The notes under the pieces: generated by a model
Told to the model about the DNA's origin: nothing
The model's input: only the letters and a program-made list of their open reading frames with translations
Database searches by the model: none
Part shown: piece by piece, positions 1 through 7,911 of the stretch
Layout: every line of letters starts with the position of its first letter
Numbering within the stretch: position 1 is the stretch's first letter
Translations under genes and position numbers: made by a program
Source: Salegentibacter sp. 24
GTDB lineage: Bacteria > Bacteroidota > Bacteroidia > Flavobacteriales > Flavobacteriaceae
Assembly: GCF_004362395.1 (NCBI RefSeq)
Contig: NZ_SNWE01000009.1
Span: 62,001-126,000 of the forward strand
Direction of reading: 5' to 3'
DNA length: 64,000 bases

Positions 1-2
1 TC

Positions 3-194
3 CCGGCAAAATCATTTGCTAAAATAGAGTTTATTCAGGAAGAAGTACTGGCTTTTAACAACCAGTTTCAGGTTACTTTTTTTGCTGAAGGAAAGATGTT
101 TGAAAAGAAATATTTATTTCGAAAAAACAGTATACACGAAAAAGCCTTAAGGGAAATTCCCATAATTCCGAACAAAGGAATTTTGGCTGAATAA
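3..194 (+). CDS. C-terminal end of an unrecognised protein (partial)
   Basis: An open frame enters from the left edge and ends at TAA 192-194, giving 63 residues. The visible tail is rich in Phe, Lys and Glu (it ends NKGILAE) and has no motif that I recognise. It converges with gpsA, with only six bases between the two stop codons, so no separate terminator fits between them. The reading frame is the only one open across this stretch, which supports a real gene, but its identity cannot be judged from this fragment. Confidence 0.6.
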   Translation, partial: PAKSFAKIEFIQEEVLAFNNQFQVTFFAEGKMFEKKYLFRKNSIHEKALREIPIIPNKGILAE

Positions 195-200
195 ATAGAT

Positions 201-1196
201 TCAAGTAAGTTTTTCAGCCAGCTTCTTTATAACCTTTTTTGGGTTTTTTCCTTCATATAGTATTCCGTAAACTGCATTAATTATAGGTGTTTTAGCACCT
301 TTAGCCTGGTTGATTTTATAAGCACTTTCTGTGGCATAATACCCTTCTGCAATCATACTCATTTCCATTTGGGCACTTTTTACGGTATAGCCTTTCCCAA
401 CCATATTTCCAAACATACGGTTTCGGCTAAATACGGAATATCCTGTTACCAAAAGATCTCCCAAATAAGCTGAATCATTAATGTTACGCTTCATTTTATG
501 CACTTTCTTTATAAAGCGCTTCATTTCTTTAATAGCATTACTCATCAGTACACTCTGAAAATTATCTCCATATCCTAATCCGTGGGCAATTCCCGCCGCA
601 ATAGCGTATATATTCTTCAACATTGCAGCATATTCGGTTCCTGTTACATCATCGCTTATTTTGCATTTTATATATTCACTGTTTAAATTCTTAGCAACGA
701 TTTTTGCTTTTTCCTCATCGGTACAGGCAATAGTTAGGTATGAAAGCCTCTCGAGTGCAACTTCTTCAGCATGACATGGCCCGGTAATTACTCCAATATT
801 ATCAGCCGGCACAAAGTGATATTCCTCAAAATGCTCGCCCACTATAAGGCTGCTTTCTGGAACAATTCCCTTAATAGCCGAGAATATGATTTTATTTTCC
901 AACGAAACTGTTAATGCGTCCAATTCGCGCTTTAAAAAGGCGGAAGGAATTGCAAAAATAAGATAGTCCGCTGCTGCAATTGTTGCATTAATATCACTAC
1001 TTAATGCTAACTGATTTACATCAAATTCAACCGAGCTAAGATAATTAGGGTTGTGGTCCTGTTTCTTAATATGCTCTATTGCATAAGTACTACGCATATA
1101 CCAATAAATAGTATCTACATTTTCACTTAACATTTTTACAATCGCGGTAGCCCAGCTACCTCCGCCAATCACAGCAAATTTTGGAGATTTATCCAT
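201..1196 (-). CDS. gpsA: NAD(P)H-dependent glycerol-3-phosphate dehydrogenase
   Basis: GpsA reduces dihydroxyacetone phosphate to sn-glycerol 3-phosphate, the backbone for phospholipids, in the cytosol. The 331-residue product has the normal family length. It shows the N-terminal Rossmann motif VIGGGSWATA (residues 9-18), the conserved GPCHAEE stretch (139-145), and the catalytic lysine K194 in AAMLKNIYAIAAG within the C-terminal helical domain. The ATG at 1196 sits directly before the dinucleotide-binding strand, so the start is secure. It stands alone on its strand; a TATTTTTG -7 box lies about 20 bases upstream. Confidence 0.95.
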   Translation of the reverse strand: MDKSPKFAVIGGGSWATAIVKMLSENVDTIYWYMRSTYAIEHIKKQDHNPNYLSSVEFDVNQLALSSDINATIAAADYLIFAIPSAFLKRELDALTVSLENKIIFSAIKGIVPESSLIVGEHFEEYHFVPADNIGVITGPCHAEEVALERLSYLTIACTDEEKAKIVAKNLNSEYIKCKISDDVTGTEYAAMLKNIYAIAAGIAHGLGYGDNFQSVLMSNAIKEMKRFIKKVHKMKRNINDSAYLGDLLVTGYSVFSRNRMFGNMVGKGYTVKSAQMEMSMIAEGYYATESAYKINQAKGAKTPIINAVYGILYEGKNPKKVIKKLAEKLT

Positions 1197-1215
1197 AGGT
1201 TGGTTTTCTGTAATT

Positions 1216-1223
1216 CAAAAATA
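1216..1223 (-). promoter_or_regulatory. -7 promoter box of gpsA
   Basis: On the minus strand the bases read TATTTTTG, a full match to the Bacteroidota -7 consensus TAnnTTTG, 20 bases before the gpsA ATG. I see no clear -33 TTG at the usual distance, so the assignment rests on the -7 box and its position. Confidence 0.45.
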
Positions 1224-1328
1224 AACAAATTTCTAAGTATATCTAAAGAGACGTTGTATATAAACAGGTTTCTTGAATAATAAACAAGAAAAGCCATTAA
1301 AAATTTAACATATTTAAATTCTGAACAT

Positions 1329-1468
1329 TACAATTCTATAGGATTTTCAACGTTTTCTTTTAGATGACGGATCCTTCCTTGTGAAGGAGACGGATTTTCT
1401 TAGTTTTTTTGGTTGGTTATTTAGTTAGAAAACCGCAAACTCTCAATAGAATTGTAGTTTGCGGTTTT
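1329..1468 (+). ncRNA. Candidate structured small RNA ending in a strong terminator
   Basis: The 375-base gap between the divergent genes gpsA and kbp contains no convincing ORF but carries RNA-like structure. A 6-bp hairpin (1372-1377 with 1383-1388) is flanked on both sides by the direct repeat GACGGAT (1366-1372 and 1389-1395). A 13-bp terminator stem follows (1429-1441 with 1456-1468). Bases 1329-1339 (TACAATTCTAT) are perfectly complementary to 1446-1456, which is most of the terminator loop, so a pseudoknot or a switch between folds is possible. A separate promoter-like box for kbp lies downstream of the terminator, which argues for an independent transcript. I found no clear promoter upstream and know no matching family. 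Confidence 0.4.
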
Positions 1469-1470
1469 TG
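1429..1470 (+). terminator. Intrinsic terminator with 13-bp stem
   Basis: AAAACCGCAAACT (1429-1441) pairs perfectly with 1456-1468 around a 14-base loop, and the plus strand ends in a T run. It lies between divergently transcribed genes, where no coding transcript should end, so it most likely closes a small RNA. Confidence 0.75.
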
Positions 1471-1537
1471 TTATTAAAAGACAAAAAACTAACAAAAATT
1501 TAGGACTAACAATAATTAGAATCCGACATTCCTTTCG

Positions 1538-1545
1538 TACTTTTC
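1538..1545 (+). promoter_or_regulatory. Probable -7 box of kbp
   Basis: TACTTTTC differs from TAnnTTTG only in the last base and lies 27 bases before the kbp ATG at 1572, downstream of the terminator at 1429-1470. No good -33 TTG is visible. Confidence 0.35.
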
Positions 1546-1571
1546 TTTTTACTAACTTAGTAATCAATGAT

Positions 1572-2075
1572 ATGGGGATATTTTCATTTATAAAAGATGC
1601 TGGAGAGAAGATCTTCGGAAAAGAAAAAGAGCAGGAAGAAGAAAACATGGAAATTACTGAGGCCAAGAGAGAAATTCTTAGAAAAGAAAATGTAAAAGCT
1701 GCGGAGAAACTTCTTGACACTATAAAAGCGATGGATTTAAAAGTAGAAAATGCTGTGATTGATATTGAAGGAAATACGGCTACGGTTTACGGTCTTACAG
1801 ATTCACAGGCAATCCGTGAAAAAATAGTGCTTGTAATAGGAAATTCTGAAGGAATTGCCAAAGTAGACGACAGGTTAGCTGTTAAAATTGAAGCACCTGA
1901 ATCTGGTTTTCATACCGTTGAAAGAGGCGAAAATTTAAGCAAGATCGCCCAGGAACATTATAACGATGGCAATAAATTTCAAGTGATTTTTGAAGCAAAC
2001 CAACCAATGCTTAAAGATCCTAATAAAATATATCCGGGGCAGGTTTTACGCATTCCACACCTGGAAAAGAAATAA
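1572..2075 (+). CDS. kbp: BON-LysM protein, Kbp (YgaU) homologue
   Basis: This 167-residue protein matches the layout of Escherichia coli Kbp (YgaU), a cytoplasmic potassium-binding protein. It has an N-terminal MGIFSFIKDAGEKIFG segment, a BON domain (about residues 40-105) and a C-terminal LysM domain (about 113-162) ending in NKIYPGQVLRIP, nearly identical in wording to the E. coli tail. There is no signal peptide, which fits a cytosolic role despite the LysM fold. The insertion of a charged Lys/Glu linker (17-30) makes it slightly longer than the 149-residue E. coli protein. It stands alone. A function in potassium sensing or stress is inferred from the family. Confidence 0.88.
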   Translation: MGIFSFIKDAGEKIFGKEKEQEEENMEITEAKREILRKENVKAAEKLLDTIKAMDLKVENAVIDIEGNTATVYGLTDSQAIREKIVLVIGNSEGIAKVDDRLAVKIEAPESGFHTVERGENLSKIAQEHYNDGNKFQVIFEANQPMLKDPNKIYPGQVLRIPHLEKK

Positions 2076-2080
2076 AGATT

Positions 2081-2210
2081 AAAGACTGTTTAAAATTTTG
2101 AGGTTGTTATTTTGAGGGCAGACGACGTCCTATAGTTTGTAGTTCCACAATGAAAAAAGTAGGTTCAATCAGCTAAAGCGGACAACTAAAATGAATTCTA
2201 AACAGTCTTT
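2081..2210. repeat. 130-bp element bounded by inverted repeats
   Basis: AAAGACTGTTTA (2081-2092) is perfectly inverted at 2199-2210, and the match continues imperfectly inward to about 27 bases per arm (AATT, TT and GTTGT shared with small gaps). The element fills the space between the convergent genes kbp and nadD. It could be a miniature transposable element, a member of a dispersed palindromic repeat family, or simply a large bidirectional terminator, since T runs follow both arms. I see no second copy in this window. Confidence 0.5.
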
Positions 2211-2224
2211 TTCTTAAATATACG

Positions 2225-2809
2225 TTACTTAAAAAAATTCATCAGTTGAATATAATCCCAGACCGAATCTGGTAACATAGGTTTTATAAACTTACCCTCT
2301 TTAACTGCCTTCCTAATAAATGTTGAAGAAATTTCCATCACCGGCGCCATAATTCGGCTAATTTTCGGATGATCTCTAAACTCATTTATCACATTCCCAC
2401 CGGAAATTCTGGGATATACATAAATTTGATGATTTTCTAAGATCACCTCGTAATTCTTCCACTTATGGAAAGTCTTCAAATTGTCTTCCCCCATAATTGG
2501 GCAAAATTCATTTGTAGGAAATTGCTCCTGAAGATAGGCCAGAGTTGTACAGGTATAATTGGGTTGTGGTAAACCAAATTCAATATTGGAAGGCTTTATA
2601 TGTTCATAGCCTTCGCAGGCTTTATAAACCATATCCAGCCTGTGATGATTTTCTAAAAGAGTATTTTTCTTTTTATGTGGATTATGCGGAGTAACCACTA
2701 ACCAAACTTCATCCAAATCCGAAAACTCGGCCATATGGTTGGCAATAATAAGATGACCGACATGTATAGGGTTGAAAGTACCAAAGAACAAACCGACTTT
2801 CCTATTCAT
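2225..2809 (-). CDS. nadD: Nicotinate-nucleotide adenylyltransferase
   Basis: NadD transfers AMP from ATP to nicotinate mononucleotide, making deamido-NAD in NAD synthesis. The 194-residue product begins with the nucleotidyltransferase signature GTFNPIHVGH (residues 10-19, with the H16-x-G-H19 motif) and carries the C-terminal ISSTFIR motif (160-166). Length is normal. The ATG overlaps the end of gmk by four bases (2806-2809), so the two are probably translated together as the last genes of a yicC-gmk-nadD operon, a common flavobacterial order. No odd features are seen. Confidence 0.95.
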   Translation of the reverse strand: MNRKVGLFFGTFNPIHVGHLIIANHMAEFSDLDEVWLVVTPHNPHKKKNTLLENHHRLDMVYKACEGYEHIKPSNIEFGLPQPNYTCTTLAYLQEQFPTNEFCPIMGEDNLKTFHKWKNYEVILENHQIYVYPRISGGNVINEFRDHPKISRIMAPVMEISSTFIRKAVKEGKFIKPMLPDSVWDYIQLMNFFK

Positions 2810-3393
2810 CTTGCGGATTTTTTTACACCAACATAAGTTGCCACCAGTTCGTAAGCTTCCTGAAGTGCAGTCTCTAAGTCGTGATTTTCAATAATAAAAT
2901 CGAATTGAGGTGCTGTAGCTAATTCAATAGAGGCCTTTGCCACCCGCATATTTATTTTATCGTCACTTTCTGTTTTACGTTTTTTAAGCCGAATCTTTAA
3001 CTCTTCAATACTTGGAGGTTTTACAAAGACTGCCAGCGTTTTCTCCGGGTATATATTTTTAATGTCCAATCCACCAACTACATCAATATCAAAAATCACA
3101 TTTTTCCCGTGCGACCAGATTCGTTCTACTTCACTTTTTAGAGTTCCATAAAAATTATCACGATAAACCTCTTCCCATTCCAAAAATTCGTCGTTTTTTA
3201 TTTTCTTCTTAAAATCCTCTAAGGAAAGGAAGTAATAATGCTGTCCGTCTTTTTCGTCCCCCCTTGGTGCCCGTGAAGTTGCAGAGATTGAAAATTCAAG
3301 ATCTAATTCTTGGTGTTTTAATAAATGTTGGACGATTGTGGTTTTTCCAGATCCCGAAGGTGCCGAGAATACGATAAGTTTACCATCACTCAT
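2806..3393 (-). CDS. gmk: Guanylate kinase
   Basis: Gmk phosphorylates GMP to GDP with ATP, a step in guanine nucleotide supply. The 195-residue product shows the P-loop SAPSGSGKTT (residues 10-19), the GMP-binding stretch SRAPRGDEKDGQHYYF (about 41-56), and the IIENHDLETA motif near the C terminus. Length fits the family. It lies one base after the end of yicC on the same strand and overlaps nadD by four bases, so it is the middle gene of a tightly packed operon. Coupling of yicC with gmk is widespread in bacteria. Confidence 0.96.
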   Translation of the reverse strand: MSDGKLIVFSAPSGSGKTTIVQHLLKHQELDLEFSISATSRAPRGDEKDGQHYYFLSLEDFKKKIKNDEFLEWEEVYRDNFYGTLKSEVERIWSHGKNVIFDIDVVGGLDIKNIYPEKTLAVFVKPPSIEELKIRLKKRKTESDDKINMRVAKASIELATAPQFDFIIENHDLETALQEAYELVATYVGVKKSAR

Positions 3394-3394
3394 T

Positions 3395-4252
3395 TTAGAG
3401 TACGTTTAAAAGTTGTTCTTTAATTTTTTCCAATTCGTCCTTCATTTGCACCACCAATTGTTGCATAGGAGCATAGTTGGATTTACTACCTATTGTATTG
3501 ATCTCCCGACCCATTTCCTGAGAGATGAAACCTAGTTTTCTTCCGTTTGAATCCTGAGAATTTATGCTTTCGTTAAAATACGCAAGGTGGTTTTCCAACC
3601 TCACTTTCTCTTCAGTAATATCAAATTTTTCGATATAGTAAACCAATTCCTGTTCAAAACGGTTTTCATCCACATTCTCTTTAAGATCAGTAACTCCCTT
3701 TCGCAGGCGTTCCTTTACAGCTTCCACTCTTTCCGGATCAATTCTTAAAACATCCTGCAATAATGTCCCAATATTATTTACTCGAAGTTTCAGGTCTTTT
3801 TCCAGCGCATCTCCTTCGTCAGTTCTAAACTGGTTTATCTCTTCGAGAGCTTCAATCACGGCCGCTTCTATTGCTTTAAACTCAGATTCGTCAATTTCTT
3901 CGCGTTCCGTGGTAACCGCATCTGGCATTCTTAAAGCCATTTTCAGTAATTCGGTTTGGTCGCCGTTCACAATACTTTTTAATTGTTGCATATAATTTTT
4001 TACCACACCTCGGTTTACAGAGGCAGTCGTTTCCTCGCCTGTCACTTCAACAAATATGGAAAAATCCACTTTCCCGCGAGTAAGCGATTTAGAAATTGTA
4101 TTTCTTAACTGAAGTTCCTTCTCGCGATACTGCGAAGGAATCCGAGCGTTTACATCAAGATTCTTGCTGTTAAGCGATTTGATCTCAACGGTTACTTTTT
4201 TGGAAGGGAGTTGCGTTATGCTTTTCCCAAAACCTGTCATTGACTGAATCAT
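3395..4252 (-). CDS. yicC: YicC/YloC-family endoribonuclease
   Basis: YicC-family proteins are cytoplasmic endoribonucleases linked to small-RNA turnover and stationary-phase survival. This 285-residue protein starts with the diagnostic MIQSMTGFGKS and SLNSKNLDVNARIP stretches (N-terminal YicC domain). It ends with the conserved C-terminal (DUF1732) block KLGFISQEMGREINTIGSKS. A long helical middle section, rich in Glu and Lys, links the two. It is the first gene of the yicC-gmk-nadD operon; the 62 bases before it probably hold the promoter, or it is read through from the upstream hydrolase on the same strand. Confidence 0.93.
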   Translation of the reverse strand: MIQSMTGFGKSITQLPSKKVTVEIKSLNSKNLDVNARIPSQYREKELQLRNTISKSLTRGKVDFSIFVEVTGEETTASVNRGVVKNYMQQLKSIVNGDQTELLKMALRMPDAVTTEREEIDESEFKAIEAAVIEALEEINQFRTDEGDALEKDLKLRVNNIGTLLQDVLRIDPERVEAVKERLRKGVTDLKENVDENRFEQELVYYIEKFDITEEKVRLENHLAYFNESINSQDSNGRKLGFISQEMGREINTIGSKSNYAPMQQLVVQMKDELEKIKEQLLNVL

Positions 4253-4314
4253 GCGTGATTTTTAAGCTTGCGCAAAGATAATCAATTCTATAGCAGGGCA
4301 AAACAGGCGAATGG

Positions 4315-5301
4315 CTATTTTGCAGGTTCGGTATTTTCTGATTTGATTTGGTTTACAAATTCCAACGCCCGAACTTCATGATAATAAGGTTTTCTATGTT
4401 GGATAAACCCCACATGTCCACCGTGTTTTGGAATTTCCAAATGAAAAAATTCAGAATTTTTCGCCACCTCCACAGGATAAGAATTAGGGGAAAGAAAAGA
4501 ATCATTTTTCGCATTTAACAAAAGTGTAGGAATATTTATATCAGCTAAAAATCCTATACAACTACACTTTTTATAATATTCTGAAGCATTCCTGAATCCA
4601 TGAGCTCTGCTGGTGTATAGTTCATCTATGGCGAGTAAAGAATTACACTGAGCTATCTCTTCTTTACTAATTTTTGAAGGAAAATAGATTTGCTTTAGAT
4701 ATAATTCCTTTTTCAGGTTTTTGATAAATCGTTTTGAAAATAGAAAATTATGAGTTTTGTTAAGTTCATTTAAGGAAGCTCCAAGATCGCAAGGTGTAGA
4801 AATAGCAACCGACGATTTAACTTCCGATGGAATATTTTTTGCTTCTCCTAAATATTTAAGCATTAAATTCCCACCTAGGCTAAATCCAACCAAAGCAATT
4901 TCACTATACTGCCCTGGCTGTTGAAGATGATTTATTACGGCTTCAAGATCTTCCGTTGCGCCTGCATGATAACTACGGTAAAGTCGGTTCATTTCCCCGC
5001 TGCAACTCCTAAAATTCATTGAAGCTACGTCCCATCCATTTTCATGAAATTGCTTAGCCATTCCCAACATATAGGGTCGTTTAGCATTTCCAGCCAGACC
5101 GTGAAGTAAAATAATGACTTTGTTATTCCTGGTAGAATAAAAACTGCGTTCCAGATCCAGAAAATCACCATCGCTTAATTCTATTCGATCTTTAGAGGTA
5201 AACTTAAAATCTATTCTTCTTAAGATAGCTGCATAAATACTGGCGAAATGGGCATTTCTAAAAATCCCGAATGCATTATACTTGGTCTTTATTAAGGGCA
5301 T
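4315..5301 (-). CDS. YheT-family alpha/beta hydrolase
   Basis: This 328-residue protein belongs to the YheT (UPF0017) group of alpha/beta hydrolases, whose substrates are mostly unknown (probably lipid or small esters). The oxyanion-loop region HGLAGNAKRPYM, the nucleophile elbow GFSLGG, an acidic residue in LLNAKNDSFLSP and the histidine in PKHGGHVGF give a full Ser-Asp-His triad. There is no signal peptide. I place the start at the ATG at 5301; the frame can be extended three codons to a TTG at 5310, which looks less likely. The gene is divergent from the thioesterase at 5453. Confidence 0.85.
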   Translation of the reverse strand: MPLIKTKYNAFGIFRNAHFASIYAAILRRIDFKFTSKDRIELSDGDFLDLERSFYSTRNNKVIILLHGLAGNAKRPYMLGMAKQFHENGWDVASMNFRSCSGEMNRLYRSYHAGATEDLEAVINHLQQPGQYSEIALVGFSLGGNLMLKYLGEAKNIPSEVKSSVAISTPCDLGASLNELNKTHNFLFSKRFIKNLKKELYLKQIYFPSKISKEEIAQCNSLLAIDELYTSRAHGFRNASEYYKKCSCIGFLADINIPTLLLNAKNDSFLSPNSYPVEVAKNSEFFHLEIPKHGGHVGFIQHRKPYYHEVRALEFVNQIKSENTEPAK

Positions 5302-5403
5302 ATGGATCAAAATTAAGAAGTTTAAAATTAAGGCAACAAATTTGAAAAAGCTTACAGAGTTTTCAATAACACTTAAATGATTAGAAAGTAAAACTTAACG
5401 ATA

Positions 5404-5419
5404 ATTATGCACGCATAAT
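5404..5419. promoter_or_regulatory. Perfect palindrome, possible operator
   Basis: ATTATGC and GCATAAT form a perfect 7-bp inverted repeat around two central bases, 34 bases before the thioesterase ATG. A further half-site-like TTATGC follows at 5422-5427. The position between two divergent genes suits a dimeric regulator, but no regulator gene lies nearby. Confidence 0.35.
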
Positions 5420-5452
5420 ATTTATGCTTAATTTTATTAAAAAATAGAGAGA

Positions 5453-5941
5453 ATGTATACCAAAGAATTTGAAATACGCTGGAGTGACATAGACGCGAAC
5501 AGGCATTTGGCCAATACAGCTTATGTAAATTTTATGAGCCATACCAGAATGGCATTTTTAATGGAAAATGGGTTTGGGCAAAAGGAACTAGCAAAAAATA
5601 ATATTGGTCCCGTGGTTTTCTATGAACATGTTTATTATTTTAAAGAAGTTTTTCCTGGAAAACCAATAAAAGTAACATTACAGCTAAAAGGTCTTGCAGA
5701 AAATGGTATGTATTTTGAATTTATGCATAATTTTTATGACCAGGAAGGTCGAAATTTTGCTAGTTGTGAAATGATGGGTGCCTGGATAGATTTAAAAGAA
5801 AGAAAACTTACAAAATTGCCAAGAGCACTTCGGGATAATTTAAATAGTTTGAGCCATACTAACGATTTTCGGATATTAACCAAGGAAGATACCAGAAAAT
5901 TCGGAAAACGACCACGGGATCTTGAACCAGAAAAGTTATGA
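5453..5941 (+). CDS. Acyl-CoA thioesterase, hotdog (4HBT) fold
   Basis: The 162-residue product has the hotdog-fold thioesterase pattern EIRWSDIDANRHLANTAYVN (residues 7-26), in which D14 corresponds to the catalytic aspartate of 4-hydroxybenzoyl-CoA-thioesterase-like enzymes. This points to hydrolysis of acyl-CoA or a related thioester in the cytosol; the acyl group cannot be read from the sequence. It starts at a good ATG 34 bases after a palindrome (5404-5419). The next gene follows within 20 bases and may be co-transcribed. Confidence 0.85.
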   Translation: MYTKEFEIRWSDIDANRHLANTAYVNFMSHTRMAFLMENGFGQKELAKNNIGPVVFYEHVYYFKEVFPGKPIKVTLQLKGLAENGMYFEFMHNFYDQEGRNFASCEMMGAWIDLKERKLTKLPRALRDNLNSLSHTNDFRILTKEDTRKFGKRPRDLEPEKL

Positions 5942-5959
5942 TTTTAGAAGTTCCTGCTT

Positions 5960-6649
5960 TTGAATTGCTTAAATTCACCCATCGAAAAACATAAGTTTTA
6001 TATAAAATCAAATAAAGAACAAACCCTGGAAATTCTTAAATTTTCAGGGCTTGCTTTATTAATATTTCTAGGATTTGTACTCATTGGATTATTCCTGGAA
6101 TGGTATTTTTTGCCTTTGCTTGCACTACCACTGATTCTTTCTGTCTTGGCACCGTTTATTGATACCCCTCAAGGAAAAAAACAAGGTAAATTAATTTACT
6201 ATACGCCACTGTTTATTACGGAAAAAATAAAAAATGAAAAGATCATCATTCACGGGGGAACATTATTCGACTACTATTATGTTCTTGATAGAAACTGGAA
6301 GGAACGCCAAAGAATAAGGTTTATTCTTAGACAATATATTTTAGGTCTTTTGAAACTTTCGGAATCTTTCCATGCAAAAAATGCTGAATATATCAGCCTG
6401 GAAGGCACAAGCTATATACTCAATGAAAGAACCGCAGAAAAATTAGGTTTTCATAAAAAAAGAACAAATTTCCTTCAGCAATTTATTTTGACTTATAATT
6501 ATCTACAGATACTTCTTGCCAATTCAATAGCCAAGGGAAAATTGAGTTTTCCTGATCTTGCCAGGGTAAACACTTACACAGCTCCCCTTTCGGCTATAAA
6601 GCAAAATAAAATTTTTTTAAAGCAACTTGCTGATAAACTAAAAGATTAA
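5960..6649 (+). CDS. Unrecognised protein with two N-terminal membrane helices
   Basis: This 229-residue protein is not one I recognise. It has two hydrophobic helices (about residues 28-47 and 49-67), then a basic, probably cytoplasmic domain with many Tyr, Phe and Lys residues. The only starts in frame are TTG 5960 and CTG 5954. An ATG at 5938-5940 overlaps the previous stop codon (ATGA) but runs in another frame and meets a stop after 18 codons. Either the TTG is the true start, or a small frameshift has cut off an N terminus beginning MILEVPAFELLKF. It probably shares a transcript with the thioesterase. Confidence 0.65.
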   Translation: MNCLNSPIEKHKFYIKSNKEQTLEILKFSGLALLIFLGFVLIGLFLEWYFLPLLALPLILSVLAPFIDTPQGKKQGKLIYYTPLFITEKIKNEKIIIHGGTLFDYYYVLDRNWKERQRIRFILRQYILGLLKLSESFHAKNAEYISLEGTSYILNERTAEKLGFHKKRTNFLQQFILTYNYLQILLANSIAKGKLSFPDLARVNTYTAPLSAIKQNKIFLKQLADKLKD

Positions 6650-6652
6650 GGC

Positions 6653-7552
6653 TCAAGCTCGAATCTCTGTTTTCTTTTTAGTTACCATATAAACCCCTAT
6701 AAATACCAGCATTGCTGCCACAATTTTTACTGTATTTAATTCATCAGCACCGCTTAAAATTGCGTAAGTAATTGCAATTAGTGGCTGCAGGTAAATAAAC
6801 ACGCTTATGGTGGAAGCGGAAAGTTGTTTAAGTGCATAAATATTCAGCAAGTAAGTAGAAAATGTTGTTCCTGCCACCACGAAAGTCATTTTCCAAATAG
6901 CATCAAAAGGCAAATTCGTCCAGTTAACATCGATAAATTCACCTATTGTTATAGGGAAGTTTATAATAACCCCAATAAGAAAGAGCCACTTCATTAAAGT
7001 AAATGCATGATATTTTGCAGTAAGCGGCTTTACAAGAATAAGGTAAAGTCCGTAACTAAATGCGTTTATTATAAAAAGCACATTTCCCATAGGTATGTTG
7101 GGGGCGTTCCCGGTGCTTTCGGCACTAAAAAGTACCAAAACCAAAGCTCCGGCCAAACCAACGATAATTCCTAGGCTTTTTAATAGGGTAATACGTTCCC
7201 TGATAAGGACGGAAGCCAGTATGAGGACCATTACAGGGGAAAGCGTTACAATCACCGAACTATTAATAGGCGTAGAAAGGCTTAATCCTTTAAAGAAAAA
7301 AAGCATATTGATTACCATCCCGAAGACCGCACAACCTAGAATTCTTGGCCAGTCAGAAGTGGCGATTTTTTCCTTTGGGCCCAAAAAACTAATTCCCCAA
7401 AATAAAATTGCAGCACCAAAAACCCTTAAAAAAATAAACCCGAATGGTTCAATATACGTAGGCATTACTCCTTTAGCAATGGTATGATTTAGTCCGTAGA
7501 TCGCACTCGCTCCGATTGCTGCAAAGATTGCCAGAATACGTCTGTTATCCAT
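6653..7552 (-). CDS. EamA/DMT-family transporter
   Basis: This 299-residue protein has about ten hydrophobic helices arranged as two EamA repeats, the layout of the drug/metabolite transporter superfamily. The first repeat opens with ILAIFAAIGASAIYGLNHTI and the second with GNVLFIINAFSYGLYLILVK. Family members export amino acids, nucleosides or other metabolites across the inner membrane; substrate cannot be told here. The start overlaps the end of the upstream ArsC-like gene by eight bases, so the pair is probably translated from one message. A basic tail (TKKKTEIRA) ends the protein. Confidence 0.88.
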   Translation of the reverse strand: MDNRRILAIFAAIGASAIYGLNHTIAKGVMPTYIEPFGFIFLRVFGAAILFWGISFLGPKEKIATSDWPRILGCAVFGMVINMLFFFKGLSLSTPINSSVIVTLSPVMVLILASVLIRERITLLKSLGIIVGLAGALVLVLFSAESTGNAPNIPMGNVLFIINAFSYGLYLILVKPLTAKYHAFTLMKWLFLIGVIINFPITIGEFIDVNWTNLPFDAIWKMTFVVAGTTFSTYLLNIYALKQLSASTISVFIYLQPLIAITYAILSGADELNTVKIVAAMLVFIGVYMVTKKKTEIRA

Positions 7553-7898
7553 TCACCGCTGCTTTGGCCGCCGCAACGGTTTTTTTAGAATTGCCTATAA
7601 AAATTTCATCATCACTGATAATCACCGGCCTTTTTAAAAAGGTATAATGATCTAAAATAAGCTCTTTATAATCGTCTTCAGAAAGTTCTTTTTCGTTGAG
7701 GTTTCTCTTACGGTATAGCTGTGCTCTTTTGTTAAACAACGCTTCATAACTTCCTGCTAAAGTTCTCATTTCTTCCAGTTGCTTTCTGGTTATTTCCTCT
7801 TCTTTGATCTCCTGAAATTCAAAAGAATCTGCCAAACTCAATTCATCTAAAATTCTCTGGCAGGTATTGCAATTAGATAGATGATACACTTTTCTCAT
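7545..7898 (-). CDS. ArsC/Spx-family thioredoxin-fold protein
   Basis: The 117-residue product has the thioredoxin-like ArsC fold, with C10-N-T-C13 near the N terminus (HLSNCNTCQRILDEL) and the family ending FLKRPVIISDDEIFIGNSKKTV. Relatives include arsenate reductase, Spx and the YffB-type small proteins. A CxxC at this site is more typical of Spx-like or uncharacterised members than of classical ArsC, so I do not call it an arsenate reductase. No arsenic-resistance genes lie nearby. It overlaps the EamA gene by eight bases and follows the DUF3298-type lipoprotein gene by 13 bases on the same strand. Confidence 0.8.
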   Translation of the reverse strand: MRKVYHLSNCNTCQRILDELSLADSFEFQEIKEEEITRKQLEEMRTLAGSYEALFNKRAQLYRKRNLNEKELSEDDYKELILDHYTFLKRPVIISDDEIFIGNSKKTVAAAKAAVNG

Positions 7899-7911
7899 AA
7901 TAAGTTTTCAA

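Noticed and set aside
1421-1720. 99-codon minus-strand ORF
   Set aside because: It runs through the terminator and across the start of kbp on the other strand and has no protein-like features.
7095-7487. 130-codon plus-strand ORF
   Set aside because: It is the antisense shadow of the EamA transporter, whose helices and overlap with the next gene are clear.
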